DNA of 64,000 bases from Rhodoferax antarcticus ANT.BR (GTDB lineage: Bacteria; Pseudomonadota; Gammaproteobacteria; Burkholderiales; Burkholderiaceae_C). The position numbers and the translations under genes were made by a program. This document shows positions 53,866 through 61,226 of the stretch, one piece after another. Every line of letters begins with the position of its first letter. Positions within the stretch are counted from its first letter, which is position 1. The notes below the pieces were generated by a model that searched no databases, was not told the DNA's origin, and saw only the letters and a program-made list of their open reading frames with translations. The stretch is from contig NZ_MSYM01000018.1 in assembly GCF_001938565.1 (NCBI RefSeq), positions 331,515-395,514 of the forward strand, read 5' to 3'.

Positions 53866-53910
53866 ATGATCGGTTTAAGGGCTTCCAAGGGAGTCCAAAA
53901 ACAAAGCAAA

Positions 53911-53941
53911 AAGCCCCGTAATTCAACAGGTTACGGGGCTT
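53911..53941 (+). terminator. Rho-independent terminator after tRNA-Ser
   Basis: AAGCCCCGTAA and TTACGGGGCTT form an 11-bp stem with a 9-base loop, followed by six T. It would end the trpS-tRNA transcript. Confidence 0.9.
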
Positions 53942-53989
53942 TTTTGTTTATTACCGTTCGTTAAAGGTTGTTGACAGCCAGCCAAAAAA

Positions 53990-54050
53990 GGGGGCATAGT
54001 TGGGGGCATCAATCGGGATTTTCCGATGCCCCCACAAAAAATGCCCCCAT
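53990..54050. promoter_or_regulatory. GGGGGCAT box cluster before the integrase gene
   Basis: Two direct GGGGGCAT boxes (53,990 and 54,002) face two inverted ATGCCCCC boxes (54,026 and 54,041). TGGGGGCATC and GATGCCCCCA form a 10-bp hairpin at 54,001-54,034. The cluster ends just before the integrase ATG, so it may bind integrase/excisionase arms or control int expression. Confidence 0.65.
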
Positions 54051-54051
54051 C

Positions 54052-55275
54052 ATGCCCCTGACAAAGATCGAATGCGACCGGGCCGTCTGCCCGCCTGACA
54101 AGTCCCTGAAAAAATTTGCCGATGAAAAAGGCATGTATTTGGAGGTGACGGCAGCGGGCGGCAAATACTGGCGTTTGAAGTATCGGCACGCGGGCAAAGA
54201 AAAACGCCTGGCGCTGGGTGTCTTCCCTGATGTTTCCCTAGCACAAGCCCGCAAGGCCCGCGACCTGGCACGCGAGGCGCTGGCGAAAGGCGATGATCCA
54301 GGCCAAATCAAACGAGAAGCCAAGTTGACTCGGGCCATAAACGATGCAAACACGTTTGAGTTGGTAGCGCGGCAATGGTGGGCGCACTGGAAAGGCCTGA
54401 AAAGCACCCGCCATGCCGATTACGTGCTGCGCAGACTTGAGGCGGACGTTTTCCCAGCATTGGGCGGCCGCCCGGTGGCCAGCGTGACCGCCCCAGGCTT
54501 GTTGGCGATGGCCAAGACAATCGAGGCACGCGGTGCCGTTGACATTGCGAAACGATCCCTTCAAACGTGTGGCCAGATCATGCGGTTTGCCGTGGCACAT
54601 GGCCTGATTGAGCGCAACCCCGCTGCGGACGTGAAGCCCTCAGACGCACTCAAGCCCCACAAAAAAACCAATTACGCCCGGCTGGATGCGAAGGAACTGC
54701 CCGAACTGCTGCGCAAAATCGAGGCGTATCAAGGCAGCCCTTACACCCGCCTGGCAATCAAACTGATGTCGCTTACCTTTGTGCGCACGGGCGAACTGAT
54801 AGCCGCCCAGTGGGATGAATTCGACTTACAAGCCGCACAGTGGCGCATTCCGGCATCCAGGATGAAGATGAAAACGCCCCACATCGTGCCCCTGGCACCG
54901 CAAGCCGTGGAGGTGCTGCAAATTTTGCACACGGTATCGGGCGGCCGCGCCCTGCTGTTCCCCGGCGAACGCGACCACGCAAAACACTTGAGCAACAACA
55001 CCATTTTGAAGGCGTTGCAGCGCATGGGGTATCAGTATCGGATGACAGGCCACGGGTTCAGGGGCATGGCTTCAACCATCCTGCACGAGCAGGGCTACGG
55101 GCACCACCTGATTGAATTGCAGCTGGCACACATGGAACGCGATACCGTGGCAGCCGCCTACAACCACGCCACATATTTGACCGACAGGGCCGCCATGATG
55201 GCCGCATGGGCAGACCACCTCGACAAACTGCGCAAGGGTGCGGACGTTGTCAGCCTGCCCAAGCGGGCCGCGTGA
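54052..55275 (+). CDS. int: Tyrosine recombinase, P4-type integrase
   Basis: The 407-residue protein opens with the arm-binding DUF4102 domain (MPLTKIECDRAVCPPDKSLK). The catalytic domain shows FVRTGEL (Arg near 243), HGFRGMAST (His-x-x-Arg near 333), LAHMERD and the probable nucleophile Tyr in AAYNHATYL. It faces away from tRNA-Ser, as P4-type islands do. It would integrate and, with AlpA/Xis, excise the element. Confidence 0.93.
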   Translation: MPLTKIECDRAVCPPDKSLKKFADEKGMYLEVTAAGGKYWRLKYRHAGKEKRLALGVFPDVSLAQARKARDLAREALAKGDDPGQIKREAKLTRAINDANTFELVARQWWAHWKGLKSTRHADYVLRRLEADVFPALGGRPVASVTAPGLLAMAKTIEARGAVDIAKRSLQTCGQIMRFAVAHGLIERNPAADVKPSDALKPHKKTNYARLDAKELPELLRKIEAYQGSPYTRLAIKLMSLTFVRTGELIAAQWDEFDLQAAQWRIPASRMKMKTPHIVPLAPQAVEVLQILHTVSGGRALLFPGERDHAKHLSNNTILKALQRMGYQYRMTGHGFRGMASTILHEQGYGHHLIELQLAHMERDTVAAAYNHATYLTDRAAMMAAWADHLDKLRKGADVVSLPKRAA

Positions 55276-55488
55276 TGCACCAAACCATCAAAAGACAAAG
55301 CGGGGACACTTTTATATGGTGAAAATGAAATTCTTACTCTTACCAATACTTGACTCCCTCAAACCTGCCAAACCCCGCCCCGCTTCGGGCTTTGCTGGCA
55401 GGCTTTGCACCTTGCTGGAGACGGGCGCGAGGGGTATTTCCTTGGCGCACCCCCGCCCGGCGCGATTTTTTCAAAGAAAAAGTATTTG

Positions 55489-55520
55489 GTGATAATCACA
55501 CAATATAATGTGATAATCAC
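55489..55520. promoter_or_regulatory. Two operator boxes around a TATAAT promoter element
   Basis: GTGATAATCAC occurs at 55,489-55,499 and 55,510-55,520, exactly 21 bp apart, that is two helical turns. TATAAT (55,504-55,509) lies between them. A repressor dimer pair on one DNA face could shut this promoter; the adjacent small protein is a candidate. Confidence 0.75.
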
Positions 55521-55533
55521 AAAAGATAAAACC

Positions 55534-55836
55534 ATGCCAACAAACGAAGCCCCAAAGAAACCCGGCCGCCCTGCCAAATACGGGCAGCCCATGAGCGACA
55601 CCATGCGGGCCGCCAGCTACCGCACCAGGCGGCGCGAAGCCGCCAGCGCGGCGCATGAAAATTTAAAGGAGGCAGCCCCGGCGGTGTTGCTGGCCGCGCT
55701 GGTGCGGCAATTCAAAGCCCTGGCAAATCCAGACCTTGATCACGCGCCTGTCACCCGCGAACTGGCCGGGCTGATCATGGCTGAATTATGTGAACGTTAC
55801 GAAATACCATTACCGCGAAGCCCCGGCGCGATTTGA
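55534..55836 (+). CDS. Small basic protein, probable DNA-binding autoregulator
   Basis: The 100-residue protein begins MPTNEAPKKPGRPAKYGQPM with an AT-hook-like PGRPAKYG. A helical C-terminus follows (APAVLLAALVRQFKALANPD). ATG 55,534 follows the twin operator boxes by 13 bp. I do not recognise a family. Confidence 0.6.
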   Translation: MPTNEAPKKPGRPAKYGQPMSDTMRAASYRTRRREAASAAHENLKEAAPAVLLAALVRQFKALANPDLDHAPVTRELAGLIMAELCERYEIPLPRSPGAI

Positions 55837-55914
55837 CCGGGGCAAAAGGGCGGCGGGGCCGGTGTCATTACCACCTGCCCCGCCTGACCACCAACAATCA
55901 AACAAGGATTGAAA

Positions 55915-56484
55915 ATGGCTGATATGAATTCTGCCCCAACCAAGGCGGCGCGGCGGCCGCGCAATCAAACCAAAACGGTACGCGAACCCGTGGCAGCCTA
56001 TGCGGCGGGCGATGGCGTGTTGTCCTTTCGGCACGGCCTGACTTGCCGTGAGCGGGGCACCGTTGACCGGGCGTTGGCTATTGTGGGGCGTTGCATGGCT
56101 GGCGGACGTACTGCATTTGACTGCCCGGACACGGCGAAACAATACCTTCAATTGCAACTTGGGGGCGAACGTCATGAGGTTTTCGGCGTGCTGTTTTTGG
56201 ACGGGCAAAATCGCTTCCTCGCCTTTGAAAAAATGTTCCATGGCACCCTGACACATACCAGCGTTTATCCGCGTCAAGTGGCGTTGGCTGTCCTGGGGCA
56301 CCATGCTGCGGCCGTGGTGATTTGCCACAACCACCCCGGCGGTTCGGCGCAACCCAGCCGGGCCGATGAAGCGCTGACCCAAACCCTGAAAGAAGCGCTA
56401 AGCCTGATTGATGTTAGGGTGTTGGATCATGTGATCGTTGCACCCCGCGAAGCCCTGAGCATGGCAGAGCGGGGCATGATGTAA
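55915..56484 (+). CDS. radC: RadC-like JAB/MPN domain protein
   Basis: The 189-residue protein carries the JAMM motif ICHNHPGGSAQPSRAD (HxHPx9SxxD) and FGVLFLDGQNRFLAFEKMFH. RadC-like proteins are common in islands and satellites; their biochemical role is unclear. ATG 55,909 is an alternative start. Confidence 0.9.
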   Translation: MADMNSAPTKAARRPRNQTKTVREPVAAYAAGDGVLSFRHGLTCRERGTVDRALAIVGRCMAGGRTAFDCPDTAKQYLQLQLGGERHEVFGVLFLDGQNRFLAFEKMFHGTLTHTSVYPRQVALAVLGHHAAAVVICHNHPGGSAQPSRADEALTQTLKEALSLIDVRVLDHVIVAPREALSMAERGMM

Positions 56485-56489
56485 CTTGT

Positions 56490-56516
56490 AAATCATCGAT
56501 TAACAGGTTATGATTT
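56490..56516. promoter_or_regulatory. Inverted repeat upstream of higA-like gene
   Basis: AAATCAT and ATGATTT enclose a nested TAACAGGTTA palindrome, 43 bp before the ATG at 56,559. It resembles an autoregulatory operator of a HigA-type protein. Confidence 0.5.
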
Positions 56517-56558
56517 TCCCATTCAAGCCCCGAGCTGGAAATCTTTAAGGCGCACACC

Positions 56559-56870
56559 ATGAAAATGCACAACCCTGCCCTACCAGGCGAGCTGCTGAAA
56601 GCTTGGCTTGATGACCTGGCCATGAGCGTGACCACGTTCGCCGCCCACATTGGCATCAGCCGGGTGATGATGTCCAAGATACTGCACGGGCGCGCCGCCG
56701 TGAGCGCCGGCATGGATTTGAGGCTGTCCGAGGCGTTGGGCACGACGCCGGGCTACTGGCTGGCGCTACAGACCCAGCGTGATTTATGGGCGGCTGGGCA
56801 GACTGCCAAAACCCGCAAGCGCATCAAACGCATGGCCGTGCAACCGGCGGGGCACCCGGCCGGGCAGTAA
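56559..56870 (+). CDS. higA: HigA-family XRE antitoxin, no visible toxin
   Basis: The 103-residue protein reads NPALPGELLKAWLDDLAMSV and GISRVMMSKILHGRAAVSAG, then LSEALGTTPGYWLALQTQRD, the standard HigA domain. No higB lies within 75 bp upstream or directly downstream. It may serve as a regulator of the element. Confidence 0.85.
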   Translation: MKMHNPALPGELLKAWLDDLAMSVTTFAAHIGISRVMMSKILHGRAAVSAGMDLRLSEALGTTPGYWLALQTQRDLWAAGQTAKTRKRIKRMAVQPAGHPAGQ

Positions 56871-56985
56871 TCCGCAAGTTTCGCCAGCGTCTAGCCCGAG
56901 GCTGATCCCCAAAGGCGAAAAGTCGGACACCTTCACCGACCCCGGCGCTGGCACCTTATGAAGGTCGCACCAGAAGGGGCGCGAG

Positions 56986-58011
56986 TTGGAAATAGACAAA
57001 TTAGAACGCGAGCGGCGTAGCCTGCAAGCGATACACGACCGCAAGCATTGGCACCGCTGGCCACTAGAGCGCCCCGATGGTGCAGACGCGTTTCTTGATT
57101 CACTGAACGATCTTGGCAATTCCCCATTGACTTGGGGCATTGATGAGCACCAATTCACCGGGCTTGAAATCACAAAACTGATTGACGAATTGGAAACAGC
57201 CTACTATTTGGCGGCGAAACCGTGGGCGCGCTTGAAAACCGTTTACGACTCCCCGAACACGACCCGTGAAGAATTAAGGTGGCCTGATGGCACCTACCCT
57301 TCGAAGGTGCAACGAGATGCCCGTTTTCGCTTTCAGGAGCTTGTAACGACTTCGCGGTTTTCAGTGAACGAAGTGCCCAGCACCCAAGCACTTAAGCAAG
57401 TCAATACCCCGATGCACCCAGTGACGATTCTGCACGTGGCGTGCCTTGCAGCGATGGTTTGCATATTTGACGGAATACAAGCGCTTGAAACCATTCTGAC
57501 AGGCTGGCACGACATAAGCGAACCCTACCGAGGCAGCAAGCCGTTTCAATGGCTGGTAGACCGCGACTGGCCAACACTTAGATTGATTCTGACAAAGGCA
57601 CTGAACGCCCCTGGCGAAGTCGATTTTTACCAAGATCAAATCAAAGATGCGCGCGAGGCAAGCGATCAGGCGAACGCCTGGCTATTGCTAGTCGAAAACC
57701 TGCAACCCGTCATGAATGAAATCAACCGGGCAAACATGCGCAATGATGAGCTGAAAGCGAAAAACGAGCAGGCAAGATTGGCCAAAAAGAAACAATCAAA
57801 CCTGGCATCAAGCAAGCCGCGCCCAAAAGCGAGAAAGCCCGTTTCAGATCAGCAGGTCGGTGAGTTTTTCAATGCCCGAAAAGGGCAAAAACACAGCGCG
57901 GTATTGTTGGAAGCATCGATTGAGCTTGACGCTTCAGAATCAACAATTGCACGGCGATTGAAAAAATATGAAAAATCTACATTCACTAGCGGCGCTGCTG
58001 AAGTGACATAA
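56986..58011 (+). CDS. Unknown 341-residue protein of the integrated element
   Basis: I do not recognise it. The start is TTG with AAGGGG 9 bp upstream; no ATG is available before residue 140. The C-terminus is Lys-rich (NEQARLAKKKQSNLASSKPR) and followed by VLLEASIELDASESTIARRL, which looks like a helix-turn-helix. A DNA-binding role is possible. Confidence 0.6.
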   Translation: MEIDKLERERRSLQAIHDRKHWHRWPLERPDGADAFLDSLNDLGNSPLTWGIDEHQFTGLEITKLIDELETAYYLAAKPWARLKTVYDSPNTTREELRWPDGTYPSKVQRDARFRFQELVTTSRFSVNEVPSTQALKQVNTPMHPVTILHVACLAAMVCIFDGIQALETILTGWHDISEPYRGSKPFQWLVDRDWPTLRLILTKALNAPGEVDFYQDQIKDAREASDQANAWLLLVENLQPVMNEINRANMRNDELKAKNEQARLAKKKQSNLASSKPRPKARKPVSDQQVGEFFNARKGQKHSAVLLEASIELDASESTIARRLKKYEKSTFTSGAAEVT

Positions 58012-58065
58012 ATTAAAGGCACTTGCATCATTCCTACTTGCTAAAACCACTTAGGAACCCAAGCG

Positions 58066-58356
58066 ATGCAAACAAACCCAAAAGATCAACCCCAGCCCAA
58101 GCAACCCACGCACGGCGCGGCCCCGGTTTCCTTTGATGGCCGGGTCAATTTAACCCCCACCAGACCCGACAAGCTTTTGCGCCTTCCACGCGTGCAAGAC
58201 CTGACCGGATTTGGCAAATCATCCATTTACGCGGGCGTTAAGACTGGCACCTTCCCGGCACCCGTGCGACTGTCCGCCCGTGCTGTTGGCTGGCGTGAGT
58301 CGGACATTTTTCAATGGATCGAAAGCCGAACCGCAACCGCCACCAAAACGGCGTAA
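58066..58356 (+). CDS. alpA: AlpA-family regulator/excisionase
   Basis: The 96-residue protein has the AlpA pattern KLLRLPRVQDLTGFGKSSIY, TGTFPAPVRLSARAVGWRES and DIFQWIESR. AlpA proteins activate or serve as excisionases of P4-type islands. It follows the int module by 2.8 kb, on the same strand. Confidence 0.9.
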   Translation: MQTNPKDQPQPKQPTHGAAPVSFDGRVNLTPTRPDKLLRLPRVQDLTGFGKSSIYAGVKTGTFPAPVRLSARAVGWRESDIFQWIESRTATATKTA

Positions 58357-58430
58357 CGCGATGCGGAGCGCAATCACCAGCACGTCAAAGCGTGCAAGCA
58401 CCACACCGACAAGCAATGCTATTTTATTCA

Positions 58431-58473
58431 TAGCACCTTGCGCAAGCAGCATAAGGGCTACAGGCATAAAATG
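58431..58473 (+). repeat. 44-bp dispersed hairpin repeat, copy R17 in the integrated element
   Basis: TAGCACCTTGCGCAAGCAGC then ATAAGGGCTACAGGC matches the family at the expected spacing. It is the only copy inside the element and lies in the 516-bp gap between alpA and the coiled-coil gene. Confidence 0.7.
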
Positions 58474-58481
58474 CTTGAAAC

Positions 58482-58787
58482 GTGCAGCACAGAAAAATAA
58501 TTCTTGCACGGCACGCGGCAACGTACCGGCCGCGCTGGCACGCATGCGCCGGGCAGGAACCCACCTTAAAAACGGTTGCGCAACATCGCCGATTCAAGGG
58601 CGCAAAAGCGCACTTCGGTTGCAACACCACCCGGCCCGGCGGCGCTTCCTGGCTGGCAACGTCAACCAACCCCAATGATTTGATTTTCGCGACGGTCGTA
58701 GGCAACCGACAAACCCGGCGACTGGCGCGGAAAACCCTGGCGAAGATGTTGAAAAACGCGCTCGATTCAATCCCGTTATCCAGATGA
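58482..58787 (+). CDS. Possible small basic protein
   Basis: An open frame with a weak start reads GNRQTRRLARKTLAKMLKNA at its end. Codon use is not convincing, and it could be a chance frame. It lies in the gap between alpA and the coiled-coil gene, where nothing else is seen apart from R17. Confidence 0.25.
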   Translation: MQHRKIILARHAATYRPRWHACAGQEPTLKTVAQHRRFKGAKAHFGCNTTRPGGASWLATSTNPNDLIFATVVGNRQTRRLARKTLAKMLKNALDSIPLSR

Positions 58788-58871
58788 ACATGCGCAAATT
58801 TTTAGTTTCCAAACCCGATTTGCACCGGCGGTTTTCCGGTGCTACCAACCCATTTTTTTGAAAGCCCCATC

Positions 58872-59870
58872 ATGTTTAAAACAATCCTATCCAAATTGAA
58901 ACCCGCTCAAACCAACCTGAGCCGGGCTGAAGAGGCCATGCTGACAACACTTGCCAACCCTGAAAAAACAGCGGCGCTAGTCAGCCGGTTTGAAGCCGCC
59001 CTGACCGCAGCGCCGGATTATTCCGCCGTGCGGCGCTTCGAGGAATCGAGGCTTGTTCAGGCGCGATTGGCGATGAAACGGCACGTGATAGATTCCGAGC
59101 GCCAGCGTGTGGCTGCTGTGATGCAAGCCGACCAGGCCATTTGTGACCAAGACCTACAAACGGCCAACGAAAACCACGCCACTGCCCTACGGGCGCTGGG
59201 GCTGTGCGATTCGCGGCGCGAGGCAGTTCTAAAACGCCTGGAACCGCTTGAGGCCGAGCAGACTGCGCTGGGTCAAGCCGCTTTGCAGCGTGCGGCAGCT
59301 GCACAAATTGAATTCGATGAAGCAATCACCACGGCCGCCCCCGAGGGTGAAGCCATTGCGGCAACCAAGCTCTTTCAGGCGCAAAAAGACTGCGAAGGCG
59401 GGTCGGTTTTGAATGGCCCGCTGGGGCTGCGCATTGTGGCGTTGCAACGCGAAATCCAGGCAGTTTCTGATGCGATGGATTTGCAGCAATCCGCAGTTGA
59501 CCAGGCCGCGCAAGCCCGACTTGATGCGCAAGCAGCGCTTGCTTCGTTGGAATACGACCGACAGGCGCAAGCCTTGCTTGAGGCCTATCTGGCGCAGCGA
59601 ATTGCCATTTCTGCAGCGCAAGCGCTCCAAAAACCAGGCGCACCAACCAAGGTTTTTTGGAACCAAAAAATCGACAAATTCGAGTCGCAAATTAGTTCGA
59701 CTCAACGAATCATTTTTGGCGGTGATATCGACCCGCGCACCCGCCATTTGTCAAATTATGCAATTGACGACCTGTGCCGAGCGCTGGAATTCAAGCCAAA
59801 TTTGAGCTTGCTCGTTTCCGAGTTTGAAGCGGCGCAGCCCGAGTCAATCGAGCCTGAAGACACCTTGTAA
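58872..59870 (+). CDS. Coiled-coil protein of unknown function
   Basis: The 332-residue, Ala/Gln-rich protein is mostly predicted coiled coil (QQSAVDQAAQARLDAQAALA). The C-terminus FFGGDIDPRTRHLSNYAIDD-like region (IIFGGDIDPRTRHLSNYAID) is probably folded. I do not recognise a family. It precedes the replication genes. Confidence 0.65.
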   Translation: MFKTILSKLKPAQTNLSRAEEAMLTTLANPEKTAALVSRFEAALTAAPDYSAVRRFEESRLVQARLAMKRHVIDSERQRVAAVMQADQAICDQDLQTANENHATALRALGLCDSRREAVLKRLEPLEAEQTALGQAALQRAAAAQIEFDEAITTAAPEGEAIAATKLFQAQKDCEGGSVLNGPLGLRIVALQREIQAVSDAMDLQQSAVDQAAQARLDAQAALASLEYDRQAQALLEAYLAQRIAISAAQALQKPGAPTKVFWNQKIDKFESQISSTQRIIFGGDIDPRTRHLSNYAIDDLCRALEFKPNLSLLVSEFEAAQPESIEPEDTL

Positions 59871-59877
59871 AAAAATA

Positions 59878-59902
59878 CACATAGGGCTTGTTCCCCCTAT
59901 GT
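59878..59902 (+). terminator. Short hairpin after the coiled-coil gene
   Basis: CATAGGG and CCCTATG pair around a short loop just after the stop codon. There is no long T run, so it may act as a pause, a weak terminator or a translation-control structure for the tiny ORFs that follow. Confidence 0.4.
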
Positions 59903-60066
59903 TTGGCGAAGTTCGACCGCCAAAACCCTCCCGGACGGTTCCGGGAAATGCAGACGAAACCCCAGCCGGTGTGCTGGGCCGGCTAATCACCGGGCGATCT
60001 GGACACCGAGTCGCGAATATCGGGTTCCATTTTTTTGCTGAATTCATTTTTCCGTTGCCAGAATGA
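59899..60066 (+). CDS. Possible small protein in the replication leader
   Basis: The 55-codon frame MFGEVRPPKPSRTVPGNADE ending FHFFAEFIFPLPE overlaps the next tiny ORF by 4 bp. I have a weak memory of similar peptides from prophage-type elements. Weak support. Confidence 0.3.
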   Translation: MFGEVRPPKPSRTVPGNADETPAGVLGRLITGRSGHRVANIGFHFFAEFIFPLPE

Positions 60067-60194
60067 CAAACTCAAATATCTCCTTTAACTCGACGGGCGA
60101 GGCGCTGCGGTTCGTTGCCAGTGAAATTTCCGCCATCAACAGCGCGTTTTTAGAAATCCATTACCCCGCGTGTGGTGAAAGGTTTGAAAAATGA
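60063..60194 (+). CDS. Tiny ORF, 43 residues, coupled to its neighbours
   Basis: MTNSNISFNSTGEALRFVAS continues to EIHYPACGERFEK. It starts inside the stop region of the preceding frame and ends in ATGATG, overlapping the next start. It forms part of a run of overlapping small ORFs before the primase. Confidence 0.5.
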   Translation: MTNSNISFNSTGEALRFVASEISAINSAFLEIHYPACGERFEK

Positions 60195-60391
60195 TGCCAC
60201 CAGAGCCGGATTTTCAAAAGCTCAAGCGTGCCCTCGCAGCGCATAACCGTGCACTTACGCGGATTGTCAACTCAGGAACCTTGGTCACTTATTTTGAGGT
60301 GCACCACGGCGGCAAAAAACACTGGTTTCGTGATCTTGAGAGTGTTGCGGCGCACCACCAAACACTGGAGGTGCTCCATGACATCAAGTAG
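60191..60391 (+). CDS. Small hypothetical protein before the primase
   Basis: The 66-residue frame MMPPEPDFQKLKRALAAHNR overlaps both the tiny ORF upstream (4 bp) and the primase start (14 bp). The coupling suggests one translational unit. Confidence 0.6.
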   Translation: MMPPEPDFQKLKRALAAHNRALTRIVNSGTLVTYFEVHHGGKKHWFRDLESVAAHHQTLEVLHDIK

Positions 60392-61226
60392 CGCCAGTTT
60401 CAGCGATGCGATGGCAGCGGCAGGCTTGGCACCTGCCAAGCCACTTGATATGCACCAGGACGGAAAAATTCACCGCTACCGAGTCGTGGGCGATAAATCC
60501 GGTAGCGTCAACGGCTGGTATTCGCTGCACGATGGCTCGCCAGCTTTTGGCGCTTTTGGCTCGTGGAAAACCAGCGAGTCACACACCTGGCACGAGGCCA
60601 CCACCCGGCCACAAACGGCGGCAGAGCGCGCTGAGTTCCAGCGGCAGATGCATGCGACACGGCAGGCGCGTGAGGCTGAACAGCAGGCCGTTTACAGTGC
60701 AGCACGCGACAAGGCTGCAAAGCTTTGGGCGCGTGCGCACCCGGCAAAATCCGACCACCCTTACCCAAAACGCAAGCAGATCAACCCGATTGGCATCCGC
60801 CAGTTGCGCGATATGCTGCTGGTGCCTGTGCGCGATTCTGACGGCACCCTGCACTCGATCCAATTTATCGGGCAGGACGGCACCAAGCGGTTTCTGACCG
60901 GCGGGCGCACCAGGGCTTGTTACTTCAGCATGGGCCAGATCACCGACACACTGCTACTGGCGGAAGGCCTGGCCACCGGCTGCACGCTGTTCATGGCCAC
61001 CCGACACGCTGTGGCCGTGACATTCAGTTGCGGCAACCTGCAGCCCGTGGCAAAGGCTTTGCGCGCCAAATTCCCCGACCTGAAGTTTGTGATTTGTGCC
61101 GACAACGATGTGGCCACAACCGGTAACCCCGGCGTGACGGCTGCGCGCGAAGCGGCGCGCGCGGTAGGCGGCTGGCTGGCCGTGCCGTCATTCACCCAGG
61201 AGGTGGCACCATGCCCAGCACAATGA
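60378..61226 (+). CDS. Toprim-domain primase-like protein
   Basis: The 282-residue protein has an N-terminal region binding template or cofactor (HRYRVVGDKSGSVNGWYSLH) and a Toprim domain, TDTLLLAEGLATGCTLFMAT (catalytic Glu) and FVICADNDVATTGNPGVTAA (DxD). It would prime replication of the element with the following DUF3987 protein. It overlaps that gene by 16 bp. Confidence 0.85.
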   Translation: MTSSSASFSDAMAAAGLAPAKPLDMHQDGKIHRYRVVGDKSGSVNGWYSLHDGSPAFGAFGSWKTSESHTWHEATTRPQTAAERAEFQRQMHATRQAREAEQQAVYSAARDKAAKLWARAHPAKSDHPYPKRKQINPIGIRQLRDMLLVPVRDSDGTLHSIQFIGQDGTKRFLTGGRTRACYFSMGQITDTLLLAEGLATGCTLFMATRHAVAVTFSCGNLQPVAKALRAKFPDLKFVICADNDVATTGNPGVTAAREAARAVGGWLAVPSFTQEVAPCPAQ

